NCBI GenBank assembly: GCA_963695135.1
Contig: CAVOGA010000001.1
Location: forward strand, 682,001 to 746,000
Direction of reading: 5' to 3'
Origin: Marinihelvus sp963695135
GTDB lineage: Bacteria; Pseudomonadota; Gammaproteobacteria; Xanthomonadales; SZUA-36
DNA length: 64,000 nucleotides
Shown here: in pieces, positions 1-9,184 of the stretch
How positions within the stretch are numbered: position 1 is the stretch's first letter
How the letters are laid out: each line of letters begins with the position of its first letter
Translations under genes and position numbers: made by a program
The notes under the pieces: generated by a model
What the model was told of the DNA's origin: nothing
The model's input: only the letters and a program-made list of their open reading frames with translations
The model's database searches: none

Positions 1-1123
1 CGTCCGGGCTGAACTGCAGGTCGCTGGCTACGCCCACCGGAATGCCACTGGCTTCCCGGAAGCGGAAGCGGCGGGTATCAAACAGGTACAGCCGGCTGAG
101 TCCGCTCTCATTGGTAAGAAAGGCGCCGCGGTGGCCGTCGGGTGAGAGCTCGACATCGGTGATGTCCCAGGCAATGTTGCTGTCGAGCCAGCGCACCTCG
201 CCTGCCGGATCCAGCGGCGCCCAGCCAATTTCCGCCGCACGTCCCCGCTGGTTGCTCACGAAAAACACGCCCGTATCATCGGCATCAAAGGCCACCGCCA
301 CGTTGCTGGTCTCAACACCGGGCATCCCGACGACTTCGCGCAGCGCGCCGGTCTCCAGGTCAAGCAGGTGAATGCGCGAGTCGGTGACGCCGCTGTACTG
401 CTGCACCAGCAACAGGCGGTCATCGCGGCTGAAGGCGACCGGTTTCCACAGGGCCCCGTCATCCACGGCCAGGATCAGCCGCGCCTCCGCCGGGGCGTCG
501 ATGGCCATCAGCCACAGGTCGTTGCCGGCCCCGTTGCGGCGCGTGGAACGAAACGCCAGTTGCCGGCCTGAGTAATCCCAGACCACCCGGTTGTTCAGGG
601 CCCCGGGCGTATCGGTCAGCTGTCGCACCGCCCCGTCCTGCGGGTCAAGCAGGTAGATCTGGTCCAGGCCGCTGCCGCCATGGTCCATCGTGAAAGCCAG
701 CAGCTCGCCGGCGTGCTGACGGACGACCTCCCGAACCGGTTCGGGCAGCCGGGTGAGCTGGGTCGGCACACCCCGGGCACGGTCGATGAGCTGAACCTGG
801 TTGACCCCCTCGAAGCGGCTGCGCACGTACAGCTGCTTACCGTCGCCGGTCCAGGCGAGCATCGCGTTACTGCGCAGCTGCTGGAACAGGTCCAGGCGCT
901 CTGCGAGCGCCGGCGGAATCGGTGGAATATCTTCGAGGATGAGTTGGCCGTCATTGGCCAGGCGCCGCTCAACGGCCCCGGCGGCCACGCTGGTGACCAT
1001 GAGGATGACCAGTGCCAGGCAGGAAATATGGCGCCGGGTGCTGACTCCAGGGGCGGGCCGGTCCGCCTGGCAGTACCGTGAGCCCTTAGCGGGGACGTGC
1101 TGCACGGTACTTTCCTGGTTCAT
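1..1123 (-). CDS. S9-family peptidase, N-terminal part (cut by window edge)
   Basis: From an ATG at 1123 the minus-strand frame stays open to the left edge (about 374 codons). A basic stretch followed by a hydrophobic segment at residues 32-48 (HISCLALVILMVTS) looks like a signal peptide or anchor; another ATG lies within it at 1000. The rest consists of beta-propeller-like blades, for example LAWTGDGKQLYVRSRFEG, LAFRSTRRNGAGNDLW and GAFLTNESGLSRLYLFD. This matches the propeller that precedes the catalytic domain in prolyl-oligopeptidase/dipeptidyl-peptidase S9 enzymes. The Ser-Asp-His domain would lie beyond the window, so a TolB-like propeller without peptidase activity cannot be excluded. 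It is divergent from glmU. Confidence 0.7.
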   Translation of the reverse strand, partial: MNQESTVQHVPAKGSRYCQADRPAPGVSTRRHISCLALVILMVTSVAAGAVERRLANDGQLILEDIPPIPPALAERLDLFQQLRSNAMLAWTGDGKQLYVRSRFEGVNQVQLIDRARGVPTQLTRLPEPVREVVRQHAGELLAFTMDHGGSGLDQIYLLDPQDGAVRQLTDTPGALNNRVVWDYSGRQLAFRSTRRNGAGNDLWLMAIDAPAEARLILAVDDGALWKPVAFSRDDRLLLVQQYSGVTDSRIHLLDLETGALREVVGMPGVETSNVAVAFDADDTGVFFVSNQRGRAAEIGWAPLDPAGEVRWLDSNIAWDITDVELSPDGHRGAFLTNESGLSRLYLFDTRRFRFREASGIPVGVASDLQFSPD

Positions 1124-1196
1124 TCGCAGCGGCGGGCGCCCGGAGTTTGCCTGAATTGATGCGTCGCACAGCGTAGTGCCTCCCGGGACCAAGAGC

Positions 1197-1202
1197 TATA
1201 AT
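1197..1202 (+). promoter_or_regulatory. Likely -10 box for glmUS
   Basis: A perfect TATAAT lies 20 bases before the glmU start, followed by GGGGGAG as ribosome binding site at 1208-1214. No clear -35 is visible at the usual spacing. Confidence 0.45.
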
Positions 1203-1222
1203 CCGTTGGGGGAGCACCAGCC

Positions 1223-2590
1223 ATGAATCCATTACACATCATCATACTGGCTGCGGGTGAAGGAACCCGCATGCGATCGCGTTTGCCCAAGGTGCTGCAC
1301 CCGGTAGGGGGGCGGCCGATGCTGGCGCACGTGCTGGACCGCGCCCGCGAACTGCAGCCGGCGGCACTGCACCTGGTGGTCAACCCGGAGGCGCAGGCGC
1401 TGACGGAGGCCATCAGCGGGGACGATATCCGCTGGGTGCCGCAGGCCGAACGGCTGGGAACCGGTCACGCGGTGATGCAGGCGATGCCGGAGATCCCCGA
1501 TAAGGCGGATGTGCTCGTGCTCTACGGGGACATTCCCCTGCTGGATGGCGACGCGCTGCGGGCCCTGCGCGAAGCACACGCCAGCGCGCTGACCCTGCTG
1601 ACGATGCGGCCCGCGAATCCTGCCGGCTACGGGCGCGTGGTTCGCGACCTGGCCGGCGCTATCACCGGCATCGTGGAAGAGCGGGATGCGGACGAGGCCA
1701 CGCGGGCCATCGGCGAGGTGAACACGGGCATTATCCTGGCAAGTGCCGCGGCCCTGCGCGGTTGGCTGGAAGGGCTGGACACGAACAACAGCCAGGGCGA
1801 GTACTACCTCACGGATGTGTTTGCCCTGGCGCGCCAGGCAGGGGTCGATATCGGCAGTGTCGTTGCCGCAGACGCGCAACGGCTGGAGGGCGCCAACGAC
1901 CGGGTACAGCTCGCGCAGCTCGAGGCCCGCTATCGCCGACTGCAGGCGGAGCGCCTGATGCGCGCGGGCGTCACGCTGCTGGACCCGGCGCGGACAGACC
2001 TGCGCGGAGACGTACAAGCCGCCATGGATGTGACCATCGATGTCAACGTGGTGCTCGAGGGCAGGATACGCCTTGGCGAAGGCGTGCGCATCGGCCCGGG
2101 CTGCGTGCTGAAGGACTGTGAGCTGGCGCCCGGAACCCGCGTGCATGCCAACAGCGTTCTCGAGGGCGTGGTCACGCTGGGCGCCTGCGACATCGGGCCC
2201 TTTGCCCGCGTCCGCCCCGGCACGGTGCTGGGTGAGGGCACGAAGATCGGTAACTTCGTGGAAACCAAGAATGCGGTGCTCGGCGAAGGCAGCAAGGTGA
2301 GCCACCTGAGTTATATCGGCGACTGTGATGTGGGCACCAACGTCAACATCGGCGCCGGCACTATTACCTGCAACTATGACGGCGCCAACAAGCACCGCAC
2401 GGTGATCGGCAACGATGCGTTTATCGGTTCCGACTCACAGCTGGTTGCCCCGGTCACCATTGGCGAGGGTGCGACTATCGGCGCCGGCTCGACGGTCAGT
2501 CGCGATGCGCCTGCCGGACAGCTGACCGTGAGCCGTTCCCGCCAGACCACGGTCAAGGGCTGGAAACGGCCCGTAAAAAAGGCGGACTGA
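1223..2590 (+). CDS. glmU: Bifunctional GlmU (GlcN-1-P acetyltransferase / GlcNAc-1-P uridyltransferase)
   Basis: Makes UDP-N-acetylglucosamine in the cytoplasm from glucosamine-1-phosphate, acetyl-CoA and UTP, feeding peptidoglycan and LPS. At 455 residues it has the full family length. The N-terminal pyrophosphorylase starts with the nucleotide loop LAAGEGTRM (residues 9-17) and RLPKVL. From about residue 250 there are hexapeptide repeats of a left-handed beta helix, with the acetyltransferase signature NIGAGTITCNYDG near residue 380. The ATG at 1223 has a GGAG 8 bases upstream. It sits 3 bases before glmS, the usual operon, so two steps of the pathway are co-expressed. Confidence 0.97.
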   Translation: MNPLHIIILAAGEGTRMRSRLPKVLHPVGGRPMLAHVLDRARELQPAALHLVVNPEAQALTEAISGDDIRWVPQAERLGTGHAVMQAMPEIPDKADVLVLYGDIPLLDGDALRALREAHASALTLLTMRPANPAGYGRVVRDLAGAITGIVEERDADEATRAIGEVNTGIILASAAALRGWLEGLDTNNSQGEYYLTDVFALARQAGVDIGSVVAADAQRLEGANDRVQLAQLEARYRRLQAERLMRAGVTLLDPARTDLRGDVQAAMDVTIDVNVVLEGRIRLGEGVRIGPGCVLKDCELAPGTRVHANSVLEGVVTLGACDIGPFARVRPGTVLGEGTKIGNFVETKNAVLGEGSKVSHLSYIGDCDVGTNVNIGAGTITCNYDGANKHRTVIGNDAFIGSDSQLVAPVTIGEGATIGAGSTVSRDAPAGQLTVSRSRQTTVKGWKRPVKKAD

Positions 2591-2593
2591 ATC

Positions 2594-4426
2594 ATGTGTG
2601 GCATCGTCGCCGCGGCGTCATACCGCGACATCACAGGGCTTCTGATCCAGGGCCTGAAAACCCTCGAATACCGCGGCTATGACTCGGCCGGCATTGCACT
2701 GCAAACCAATGGCGTACTGACCCGCCAGCGCATCAAGGGCAAGGTGGCCGCGCTGGAGGAGCTGCTGGAGCGGCATCCGGTGCAGGGTGTCTGCGGCATT
2801 TCACATACACGATGGGCGACGCACGGCGTGCCGAGCGACCGCAACGCGCACCCCATGGCCAGTGGCGACCAGGTGGCGCTGGTGCACAACGGCATCATTG
2901 AGAACCACGACGAGCTCCGCCAGGAGTTGCTCGCCGGGGGCGTGGAATTTACCTCGGAAACCGACACCGAGGTCATGGTGCACCTGGTGGCCAGCCTGAT
3001 GGGCGAGGGGGACTCCCTGTTCGATGCGGTGCAGAAGGCCGCGCGGCGCTTGCAGGGGGCTTTTGCCATCGCGGTCGTGGCGGCGTCCGAACCGGGCGTG
3101 GTGGTGGGGGCCCGCCGCGGCAGCCCCATGGTGCTGGGGCTGGGCACGGAAGAGAATTTCCTCGCCTCGGACATTTATCCCCTGCTGCCGGTCACCAAGC
3201 GCTTCGTTTACCTGGAGGAAGGTGACGTGGTGCGCCTGGACAAAGAGAGTTTCACGATCGTCGATGAGGCGGGTGTGGTGGTGGACCGGCCGGAGCGTCT
3301 TGCGGACCTTGAAGCCGACCAGGTCCAGCGCGGCGAATATCCCCACTACATGCTCAAGGAAATTTACGAGCAGCCCCATGCGGTTGCCGAAACCCTGGAG
3401 GGGCGCATCGGGCCGCGCCGGGTATTACCGAACATTTTCGGGGTGGGCGCCGAGGAGATGCTCGCCAGGGTGCGGAATGTGCACATCGTGGCCTGCGGCA
3501 CCTCCTACCACGCGGGCCTGGTGGCCCGGTACCAGCTGGAGTGGTTGGCCCGGCTTCCATGTACCGTCGAGGTGGCCAGCGAATACCGTTACCGCAGCCC
3601 CGTCGTGCCGCCGGACACCCTGTTCGTAACCATCTCGCAGTCCGGCGAAACCGCGGACACGCTCGCCGCGCTGCGCCATGCAAAAGCCTCCGGTTACCTG
3701 TCAACGCTGGCCATCTGTAACGTGCCAGAGAGCTCCATCGTGCGCGAGGCGGACCTGGTGCTGATGACCCGCGCCGGTCCGGAGATCGGCGTGGCCTCGA
3801 CCAAGGCGTTCACTACCCAGCTGGTGGCCCTGCAGCTGCTGGTGCTGGAACTGGGACGCCTGCACGGGCAGGACAAGGAGGCCTACGCAGAAGCGGTCGG
3901 CCTGCTGCACCAGCTGCCGGACCTGATGAACCAGGCGCTAAGCCTTGATGATGAATTCGCGGAGCTTGCCCAGCTGTTTGTCGACAAGCAGCACGCGCTG
4001 TTCCTCGGCCGGGGCAGCCACTATCCGATCGCGATGGAAGGGGCGCTCAAGCTCAAGGAAATCTCCTATATCCACGCCGAGGCCTATCCCGCCGGCGAGC
4101 TGAAACACGGCCCGCTGGCCCTGGTCGATGAAAACATGCCGGTGGTTGCCGTGGCGCCGAACGACGAGCTGCTCGCGAAGCTGATCAGCAACATCGAAGA
4201 AGTGCAGGCCCGTGGCGGTGAGCTGTACGTGATCGCCGACCGGCAGGCCGGCAAGAATTTCAGCGCCCGGCATGGGCGCATATTGCGGGTCGACACCGGC
4301 GGGCGTTTTCTTGCCCCCGTGGTGCTGACGATTCCGCTCCAGTTGCTGGCCTATCACGTGGCCGTGGCGCGGGGCACGGACGTGGACCAGCCGCGCAACC
4401 TGGCCAAGTCGGTGACCGTGGAGTAG
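2594..4426 (+). CDS. glmS: Glutamine-fructose-6-phosphate aminotransferase (isomerizing)
   Basis: Forms glucosamine-6-phosphate from fructose-6-phosphate and glutamine, the entry step of amino-sugar synthesis. The 610-residue product is full length. MCGIV at the start gives Cys2, the nucleophile of the class II glutamine amidotransferase domain. Two SIS sugar-isomerase domains follow, with ACGTSYHAG and SQSGETADT in the first and the GSHYPIAMEGALKLKE region in the second. The C-terminus DQPRNLAKSVTVE is typical of the family. It follows glmU by 3 bases. I saw no glmS ribozyme, consistent with Gram-negative hosts. Confidence 0.97.
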   Translation: MCGIVAAASYRDITGLLIQGLKTLEYRGYDSAGIALQTNGVLTRQRIKGKVAALEELLERHPVQGVCGISHTRWATHGVPSDRNAHPMASGDQVALVHNGIIENHDELRQELLAGGVEFTSETDTEVMVHLVASLMGEGDSLFDAVQKAARRLQGAFAIAVVAASEPGVVVGARRGSPMVLGLGTEENFLASDIYPLLPVTKRFVYLEEGDVVRLDKESFTIVDEAGVVVDRPERLADLEADQVQRGEYPHYMLKEIYEQPHAVAETLEGRIGPRRVLPNIFGVGAEEMLARVRNVHIVACGTSYHAGLVARYQLEWLARLPCTVEVASEYRYRSPVVPPDTLFVTISQSGETADTLAALRHAKASGYLSTLAICNVPESSIVREADLVLMTRAGPEIGVASTKAFTTQLVALQLLVLELGRLHGQDKEAYAEAVGLLHQLPDLMNQALSLDDEFAELAQLFVDKQHALFLGRGSHYPIAMEGALKLKEISYIHAEAYPAGELKHGPLALVDENMPVVAVAPNDELLAKLISNIEEVQARGGELYVIADRQAGKNFSARHGRILRVDTGGRFLAPVVLTIPLQLLAYHVAVARGTDVDQPRNLAKSVTVE

Positions 4427-4520
4427 CCCTTGCTGCGTTCGAGCCTTCCGAGGGTCAACATGCCTCACCGTAGCCCGCTGGCTTGCTTATCCAGGTAAGC
4501 CGGTCCGCGGCGTCCAGAAT

Positions 4521-5177
4521 GTGCCGCAGGGGCCAAACTTACTGATTTGCTGCTATGCTCAGCATCCACACTCCGGGAGGGTCGCCGGCCTGATCCGCAC
4601 GCGTAGCAAGCTCCTGTTCACCGTTCTTTGTGTTCTGCCCGGCCTCCTGGCCTCTGTCAGCATGGCAACCGAACAAGCTGAAGATGGCCAGTTACAGCTG
4701 CTCGGCTGGGTGGAAAATGCCTGGCTCGTGGCGCCGGGCTTCGAGGTGCGCGCCAAGCTGGACACCGGCGCCAATACGTCGTCGCTGGATGCGCACATCA
4801 TCAAGCGGTTCCACAAGGGCGGCAAGCGCTGGGTTCGCTTTGCGGTGACGAATCCGGAAACCGGCGATCAGACCGTGCTGGTGCGCGAGCGCAAGCGCAC
4901 GATCGGCATTGTCCAGCACGAGGGCGAAAACGATGTGCGACCCACGGTGGCAGTCGAAATCTGCATCGCGGGAGAGCGGCGCAAGATCGAGGTCAGCCTG
5001 ATCGACCGGAGTAATTTCAGTTATCCCCTGCTGCTCGGCAGGCGGGTGCTCAAGGATCTGGCGGTGGTTCATTCCGGTGAGACGTTCCTGTCCAGGGCCG
5101 TGTGCCCGGAGAACATGGAGCCTGGCGACGCGGTGCTTGACCACTCGGTTGCAGCGCCCGGGAAAGGCAAGTCGTGA
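4521..5177 (+). CDS. Retropepsin-like ATP-dependent zinc protease family protein (exported)
   Basis: Belongs to the RimK-associated retropepsin-like family (often named ATP-dependent zinc protease). The aspartyl-protease-type signature DTGA is at residues 81-84 of the 218-residue reading, followed by NTSSLDA. A second family block, SYPLLLGRRVL, lies near residue 170. A signal peptide is visible only from residue 25 (RTRSKLL followed by a hydrophobic run ending ASVSMA), so the true product is probably periplasmic or membrane-tethered and starts near 4590 at CTG. The ATG at 4521 lies upstream of a likely extended -10. The stop overlaps the GTG of the next gene by 4 bases, showing translational coupling. 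Substrate unknown; the zinc-protease name is historical. Confidence 0.8.
   Translation: MPQGPNLLICCYAQHPHSGRVAGLIRTRSKLLFTVLCVLPGLLASVSMATEQAEDGQLQLLGWVENAWLVAPGFEVRAKLDTGANTSSLDAHIIKRFHKGGKRWVRFAVTNPETGDQTVLVRERKRTIGIVQHEGENDVRPTVAVEICIAGERRKIEVSLIDRSNFSYPLLLGRRVLKDLAVVHSGETFLSRAVCPENMEPGDAVLDHSVAAPGKGKS
4551..4559 (+). promoter_or_regulatory. Extended -10 element upstream of the retropepsin gene
   Basis: TGCTATGCT matches TGnTATnnT. Transcription from here would start near 4566, downstream of the annotated ATG at 4521. A GGAGGG at 4575-4580 is followed 10 bases later by an in-frame CTG at 4590, directly before the signal-peptide-like sequence. Confidence 0.35.
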
Positions 5178-6694
5178 GCAGCCGCGCAACCCACGGTATC
5201 ACCCTGTCCGTGATCCTGATCCTGGTCGGGACAGCGATTTTTCTCTGGAAGGTGGAGCGTTTCGGCTATCCGGTATTTCCGGACGAAACCAGTGATGTCT
5301 ACTCGGTGCAGGCGCAGCTGCTGGTCGACCCGGGACAGGGCGCTACCAAGATCAGTCTCAAGCTGCCCACCCGGACACCCGGCTTTGCGCTCAGTGATGA
5401 GCACTTTATCTCGCGGGGTTTTGGCGCAGCCATTGATGAAGACCCCTGGCAGCGCGTGCTGACATGGTCTGTCCGGCGCGCCTCCGATCCGCAGGCGCTG
5501 TTTTACCGGGCGGTCTTTTTCACCAGCGATGCGCCTGTCGAACTCGCGCCGAAGCCGCGCTTTCCTCCGCCCCCGGTGCTGGAAGAGCCCTTCCAGACTG
5601 CGCTTGAGGAAATTGTCGCGGAGGTCAGGGAAGAGTCCGCGGATGTCGTCAGCTTTGCGGCCCAGGTGCTGGTCAAGCTCAACGACCCCTCGCCGGAGGA
5701 CAACCTGGCGCTGTTCCTGGAGGGCCCCCTGGGGCTGGACAAGGCGCGCACCGCACAGCTAATCATGTCCGCTGCGCGTATTCCGGTGATTCTGGTCAAC
5801 GGCCTGCGCCTCGTGGAGGAGTCCCGCGACGCACCGCTGGAGACCTGGATTGCCGTGCACAACGGCACCCGCTGGACTGCCTTTGACCCGCGCACCGGCG
5901 ACCAGGGCCTGCCCGCTGATTTCCTGGTCTGGTGGATCGGTGATCAGCCACCGGTGGAGGTCATGGGCGCGCAGCTGGATGAACTGCGATTGAGTGTGCG
6001 CCGCCAATCAATCAGCGCCCTGTCGCTTGCCACGGAGCGTGCCGGACTGAGCGGCTCTCACCTGCCGGAATTTTCTGTCCTCGCGCTGCCCCTGGATCAG
6101 CAATCGGTGTACGAGGTGCTGCTGCTGGTGCCGCTGGGCGCGTTTCTGATTGCCTTTCTGCGCAACGTGGTTGGCTTCCGGTCGTTCGGGACGTTCATGC
6201 CGGTCCTGATCGCGCTGGCCTTCCGCGAGACCCAGCTCGTCGCCGGGCTGGTGCTGTTCACCGTGATCGTCAGTGTCGGTCTGCTGTTTCGTTTTTACCT
6301 GGAAAAACTGCGCCTGTTGCTGGTCCCGCGGCTCGCCGCGGTTCTGACCATCGTGGTGTTGCTGATGGTGTCCGTGTCTGTCGTCAGTCACCAGCTGGGC
6401 ATCACGGCCGGCCTGTCCATCGCCCTGTTTCCCATGGTCATCATTGCCATGGTGATCGAGCGCATGTCGGTTGTCTGGGAGGAGCAGGGCCCGGGTGACG
6501 CGATGATTGACGGCATTGGCAGCATGGCGATCGCGGCGATTGCCTACCTGGTGATGGGTATCGACCTGTTTGGCTGGTGGGCCGTGGTGTTTCCGGAGCT
6601 GCTGCTGGTGCTGCTGGGCCTGACCATTGCACTCGGCCGTTACACCGGTTACCGCCTGACGGAGCTGATCCGCTTCCGGGAGCTGGCCCGGTGA
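5174..6694 (+). CDS. Inactive transglutaminase fused to 7TM domain
   Basis: 506 residues starting at GTG inside the stop of the upstream gene. One N-terminal membrane segment (residues 9-24) precedes a periplasmic transglutaminase-like domain (about 30-300); the blocks LIMSAARIPVILVNGLRL and TAFDPRTGDQGLPADF lie in this fold, but I see no Cys-His-Asp triad, as expected for the inactive family. The C-terminal half (about 310-490) is a run of roughly seven membrane helices beginning VYEVLLLVPLGAFLIAFLR. It always travels with an ATP-grasp ligase and a retropepsin-like protein, as here. The biochemical role of the trio is not one I can state with certainty. Confidence 0.85.
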   Translation: MSSRATHGITLSVILILVGTAIFLWKVERFGYPVFPDETSDVYSVQAQLLVDPGQGATKISLKLPTRTPGFALSDEHFISRGFGAAIDEDPWQRVLTWSVRRASDPQALFYRAVFFTSDAPVELAPKPRFPPPPVLEEPFQTALEEIVAEVREESADVVSFAAQVLVKLNDPSPEDNLALFLEGPLGLDKARTAQLIMSAARIPVILVNGLRLVEESRDAPLETWIAVHNGTRWTAFDPRTGDQGLPADFLVWWIGDQPPVEVMGAQLDELRLSVRRQSISALSLATERAGLSGSHLPEFSVLALPLDQQSVYEVLLLVPLGAFLIAFLRNVVGFRSFGTFMPVLIALAFRETQLVAGLVLFTVIVSVGLLFRFYLEKLRLLLVPRLAAVLTIVVLLMVSVSVVSHQLGITAGLSIALFPMVIIAMVIERMSVVWEEQGPGDAMIDGIGSMAIAAIAYLVMGIDLFGWWAVVFPELLLVLLGLTIALGRYTGYRLTELIRFRELAR

Positions 6695-7647
6695 GGTGGC
6701 TGGCTTCACCCAGCCAGCTGCACGCTTCCGGCGTGCTGGGTCTGAATGCGCGCAACGGGGACTACGTGATGCGCCTAAATCCCCGCTCAGCCTACCCGCT
6801 GGTCGATGACAAGGTGCGCTGCAAGGAGGTGCTCCAGGCGCTCGATATGCCGGTCCCCGGGTTGATCGGCGTGCTCAGGCGGTCCGGTGACTCCTCCCAT
6901 TTCACGGAAATACTGGCCGGGAAGACCCAGTTTGTGATCAAGCCGGCCAATGGCAGCGGTGGCGATGGCATCCTGGTTATCGTGGGAAGCCGCGGCGGCA
7001 AATTCCTCGCGATTGATGGCCGGCTGTGGGACGAGGACGAGCTGGCGCATCATTTCACCAACGTGATCAGCGGGCTTTACAGCCTGGGCGGACAGCCGGA
7101 TTACGCCATGCTGGAGGAACTCGTGGCGTTTGACCCGGTGTTTGACCGGATTGCCTTCCAGGGCGTGCCGGACATTCGCATCATCGTCTACCGGGGGGTG
7201 CCGGTCATGGCCATGGTGCGTTTGCCGACGCGCGGGTCCCATGGCAAGGCCAATCTGCACCAGGGCGCGATCGGCGCCGGCATCTCCATCGCCACCGGCG
7301 CCACGACCAAGGCGGTGCTCGGCAACCAGCATGTTGGCGAGCACGTTGACACGGGTGCAACGCTGACGGCCTTTACCGTCCCTTGCTGGGAGCAGATGCT
7401 GACCATGGCCGCCGGTTGTTACCAGGCGGTGGGCCTTGGTTACCTGGGTGCGGATATCGTGCTCGACCGGGACCGCGGGCCGCTGATTCTTGAGCTGAAT
7501 GCGCGACCGGGGCTGAACATCCAGATTGCCAACGGCGACGGGCTGCGCCGGCGGCTCGAACTGGTGGATGCGTCGGACATTGCCGATGCGACGTTGGATG
7601 AGCGGGTTGCCTGGGCCCGCACCCGGCTTGATCCGCCGCCAAATTAG
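6691..7647 (+). CDS. Alpha-L-glutamate ligase-like protein (RimK-related ATP-grasp)
   Basis: Starting at GTG 6691, which overlaps the previous stop, gives 318 residues; the longer upstream reading has no support. The family opening (RWLASPSQLHASGVLGLNARN, read in two parts) is at the start. ATP-grasp features follow: VIKPANGSGGDGILVI (Lys and glycine-rich loop, near residue 90) and ILELNARPGLNIQIAN near residue 270 with metal-binding Glu/Asn. RimK-type enzymes add glutamate to a carboxyl group using ATP; this branch has no known acceptor that I can name. It closes a three-gene coupled operon, suggesting ligation and proteolysis act on the same target. A 9-bp hairpin lies just downstream. Confidence 0.88.
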   Translation: MRWLASPSQLHASGVLGLNARNGDYVMRLNPRSAYPLVDDKVRCKEVLQALDMPVPGLIGVLRRSGDSSHFTEILAGKTQFVIKPANGSGGDGILVIVGSRGGKFLAIDGRLWDEDELAHHFTNVISGLYSLGGQPDYAMLEELVAFDPVFDRIAFQGVPDIRIIVYRGVPVMAMVRLPTRGSHGKANLHQGAIGAGISIATGATTKAVLGNQHVGEHVDTGATLTAFTVPCWEQMLTMAAGCYQAVGLGYLGADIVLDRDRGPLILELNARPGLNIQIANGDGLRRRLELVDASDIADATLDERVAWARTRLDPPPN

Positions 7648-7651
7648 AACT

Positions 7652-7675
7652 CTGGAAGACTTTCCCGTCTTCCAG
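7652..7675 (+). terminator. Hairpin after the ligase operon
   Basis: CTGGAAGAC and GTCTTCCAG form a perfect 9-bp stem with a 6-base loop directly after the stop at 7647. No T-run follows, so it may be an attenuating or mRNA-end hairpin rather than a strong intrinsic terminator. Confidence 0.4.
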
Positions 7676-7730
7676 TAAGCTGTCAGGCCCCGGCCAAGCC
7701 CTGCCGGGCCGGTTTTCGAGGTTTTTACTT

Positions 7731-8135
7731 ATGCGCAGAAGGTTCCGGGCCGACGAAGAGGCCGAGATCAACATCACGCCCATGCTGGACATCGTGTTCA
7801 TCATGCTGATCTTCTTTATCGTGACCACGTCCTTCGTTAAGGAAAAAGGCCTGGAGGTCTCGCGTCCCTCGAATTCACCGCCGAAGCAGACGGAACAGAA
7901 AAAAGGCCCGATCGTCATCAAGATCGACGGCAGCAGCAACATCACGCTGAAAGGCCGCATGATCGAACCGAAGGCAGTGCAGGCCAACCTCGAGCGCGAA
8001 AAGGCGGAAAAGCCGGACTCCCCGCTGATTGTCGCTGCCCACCCGGATGCCGAGACCGACGCGCTGGTAACGATTCTTGACGCGGCCAAGGCCGTGAACA
8101 TCTCCGGCGTTAACGTCGCTACCACGAAGAATTGA
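7731..8135 (+). CDS. exbD: ExbD/TolR-family biopolymer transport protein
   Basis: 134 residues, normal for ExbD. A charged N-terminus precedes INITPMLDIVFIMLIFF, the single membrane helix (about 19-37) carrying the conserved proton-pathway aspartate (Asp20). The rest is the periplasmic domain with the family-typical IDGSSNITLKG and LEREKAEKPDSPLIVAAHPD. ExbD works with ExbB and TonB to energise outer-membrane receptors. Neither partner lies next to this gene, so it probably belongs to a split system or acts as a second ExbD. It is 84 bases from the ligase gene and could be read through from it. Confidence 0.9.
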   Translation: MRRRFRADEEAEINITPMLDIVFIMLIFFIVTTSFVKEKGLEVSRPSNSPPKQTEQKKGPIVIKIDGSSNITLKGRMIEPKAVQANLEREKAEKPDSPLIVAAHPDAETDALVTILDAAKAVNISGVNVATTKN

Positions 8136-8205
8136 TCATGCCCGCCGGTGGCCCGGCGAAGTTCGTGACCAGGGGTGAGTTCCCCGCTGCCCTCAGGGTG
8201 ATCCT

Positions 8206-9170
8206 GTGAACCTCGACCGGGGCGTTTTTCTCGATCTTGCCACCGTGCACAACGGTGATCTGCGCCTGGAGGCGCTGGATCGCTGCATGGCGTCCTGGCA
8301 GTTCTATTACCGCACCACGCCCGACCAGCTCCACGAGCGCCTGGCCGATGCGCAACTGGTGGTCACCAACAAGGTGGTCCTGGACCGCGCGGCCCTGGCC
8401 GCGGCGCCGCGGTCTGAAGCTGATCGTGGTGATTGCGACCGGTGTGGACGTTGTTGACCTCGACGCGGCGAAGTCAGCCGGCATCACCGTGTGCAATATC
8501 CGCGATTACTGTTCCGCGTCCGTGGCCCAGCACGTCCTGACCCTGATGCTGAACCTGGTCACCGGCCAGCCGGATTACAGCCGCCGCGCGCGCAACGGCG
8601 AGTGGCAGGCGGAGGGTATTTTCAGCCTCCACGACCGCCCCATTCGCGAGCTGCATGCTCTGAGCCTGGGCATCATCGGTTACGGCACCCTGGGGCGCGC
8701 CGTGGCGGAGCTGGCGCGGGCGATTGGCATGAATGTGCTGATCGGCGAGCGGCGGGGGCACCCGCAGCGCCCGGAGCGCCTGTCTTTCCGGCACCTGGTG
8801 GCAAGCGCCGATGTGCTCAGCCTGCACTGCCCGCTGACCGAAACCACCCGCAATATGATCAACCGCGAAGTGCTGCGCGCCATGAAGCCCACGGCGGTGC
8901 TTATCAACACGGCCCGTGGCGGCCTGGTCAACGAGCAGGACCTGGCCGATGCGCTGCGTGCCGGTGACATTGCCGGCGGCCGGCATCGACGTGTTCAGCG
9001 TGGAGCCGCCGCCGCTGGATCACCCGCTGCTGGCGGATGACATCCCCAACCTGTTGCTGACCCCCCACAATGCCTGGGGCAGCGTCCGTGCACGCCAGGA
9101 AGCCGTTGACCAGGTGACCGCGGTGATCCGCTCCTTCGAGCGCGGCGTGCCGCTGAACCGGGTGGTCTGA
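8206..9170 (+). CDS. D-2-hydroxyacid dehydrogenase (glycerate dehydrogenase-like), two +1 frame breaks
   Basis: NAD-dependent D-isomer 2-hydroxyacid dehydrogenase, closest in style to hydroxypyruvate/glycerate dehydrogenase HprA. Three successive frames cover one protein: residues to about 68 in the frame of the GTG at 8206, then IVVIATGVDVVDLDAAK through NTARGGLVNEQDLADAL, then GIDVFSVEPPPLDHPL to the stop. The Rossmann motif GIIGYGTLGRAVAELA and the active-site region PHNAWGS are intact. One extra base at 8410-8413 and one at 8973-8983 explain the breaks; without them the gene encodes 320 residues, normal for the family. I read these as sequencing insertions rather than decay. It converges on ycgL. 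Confidence 0.85.
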
Positions 9171-9184
9171 GGGCGCCGCCAGGC

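Noticed and set aside
1232..2395. Long open frame (387 codons) antisense to glmU
   Set aside because: Low-complexity His/Ala/Gln/Arg composition, no family, and wholly inside a certain gene; a GC-bias shadow.
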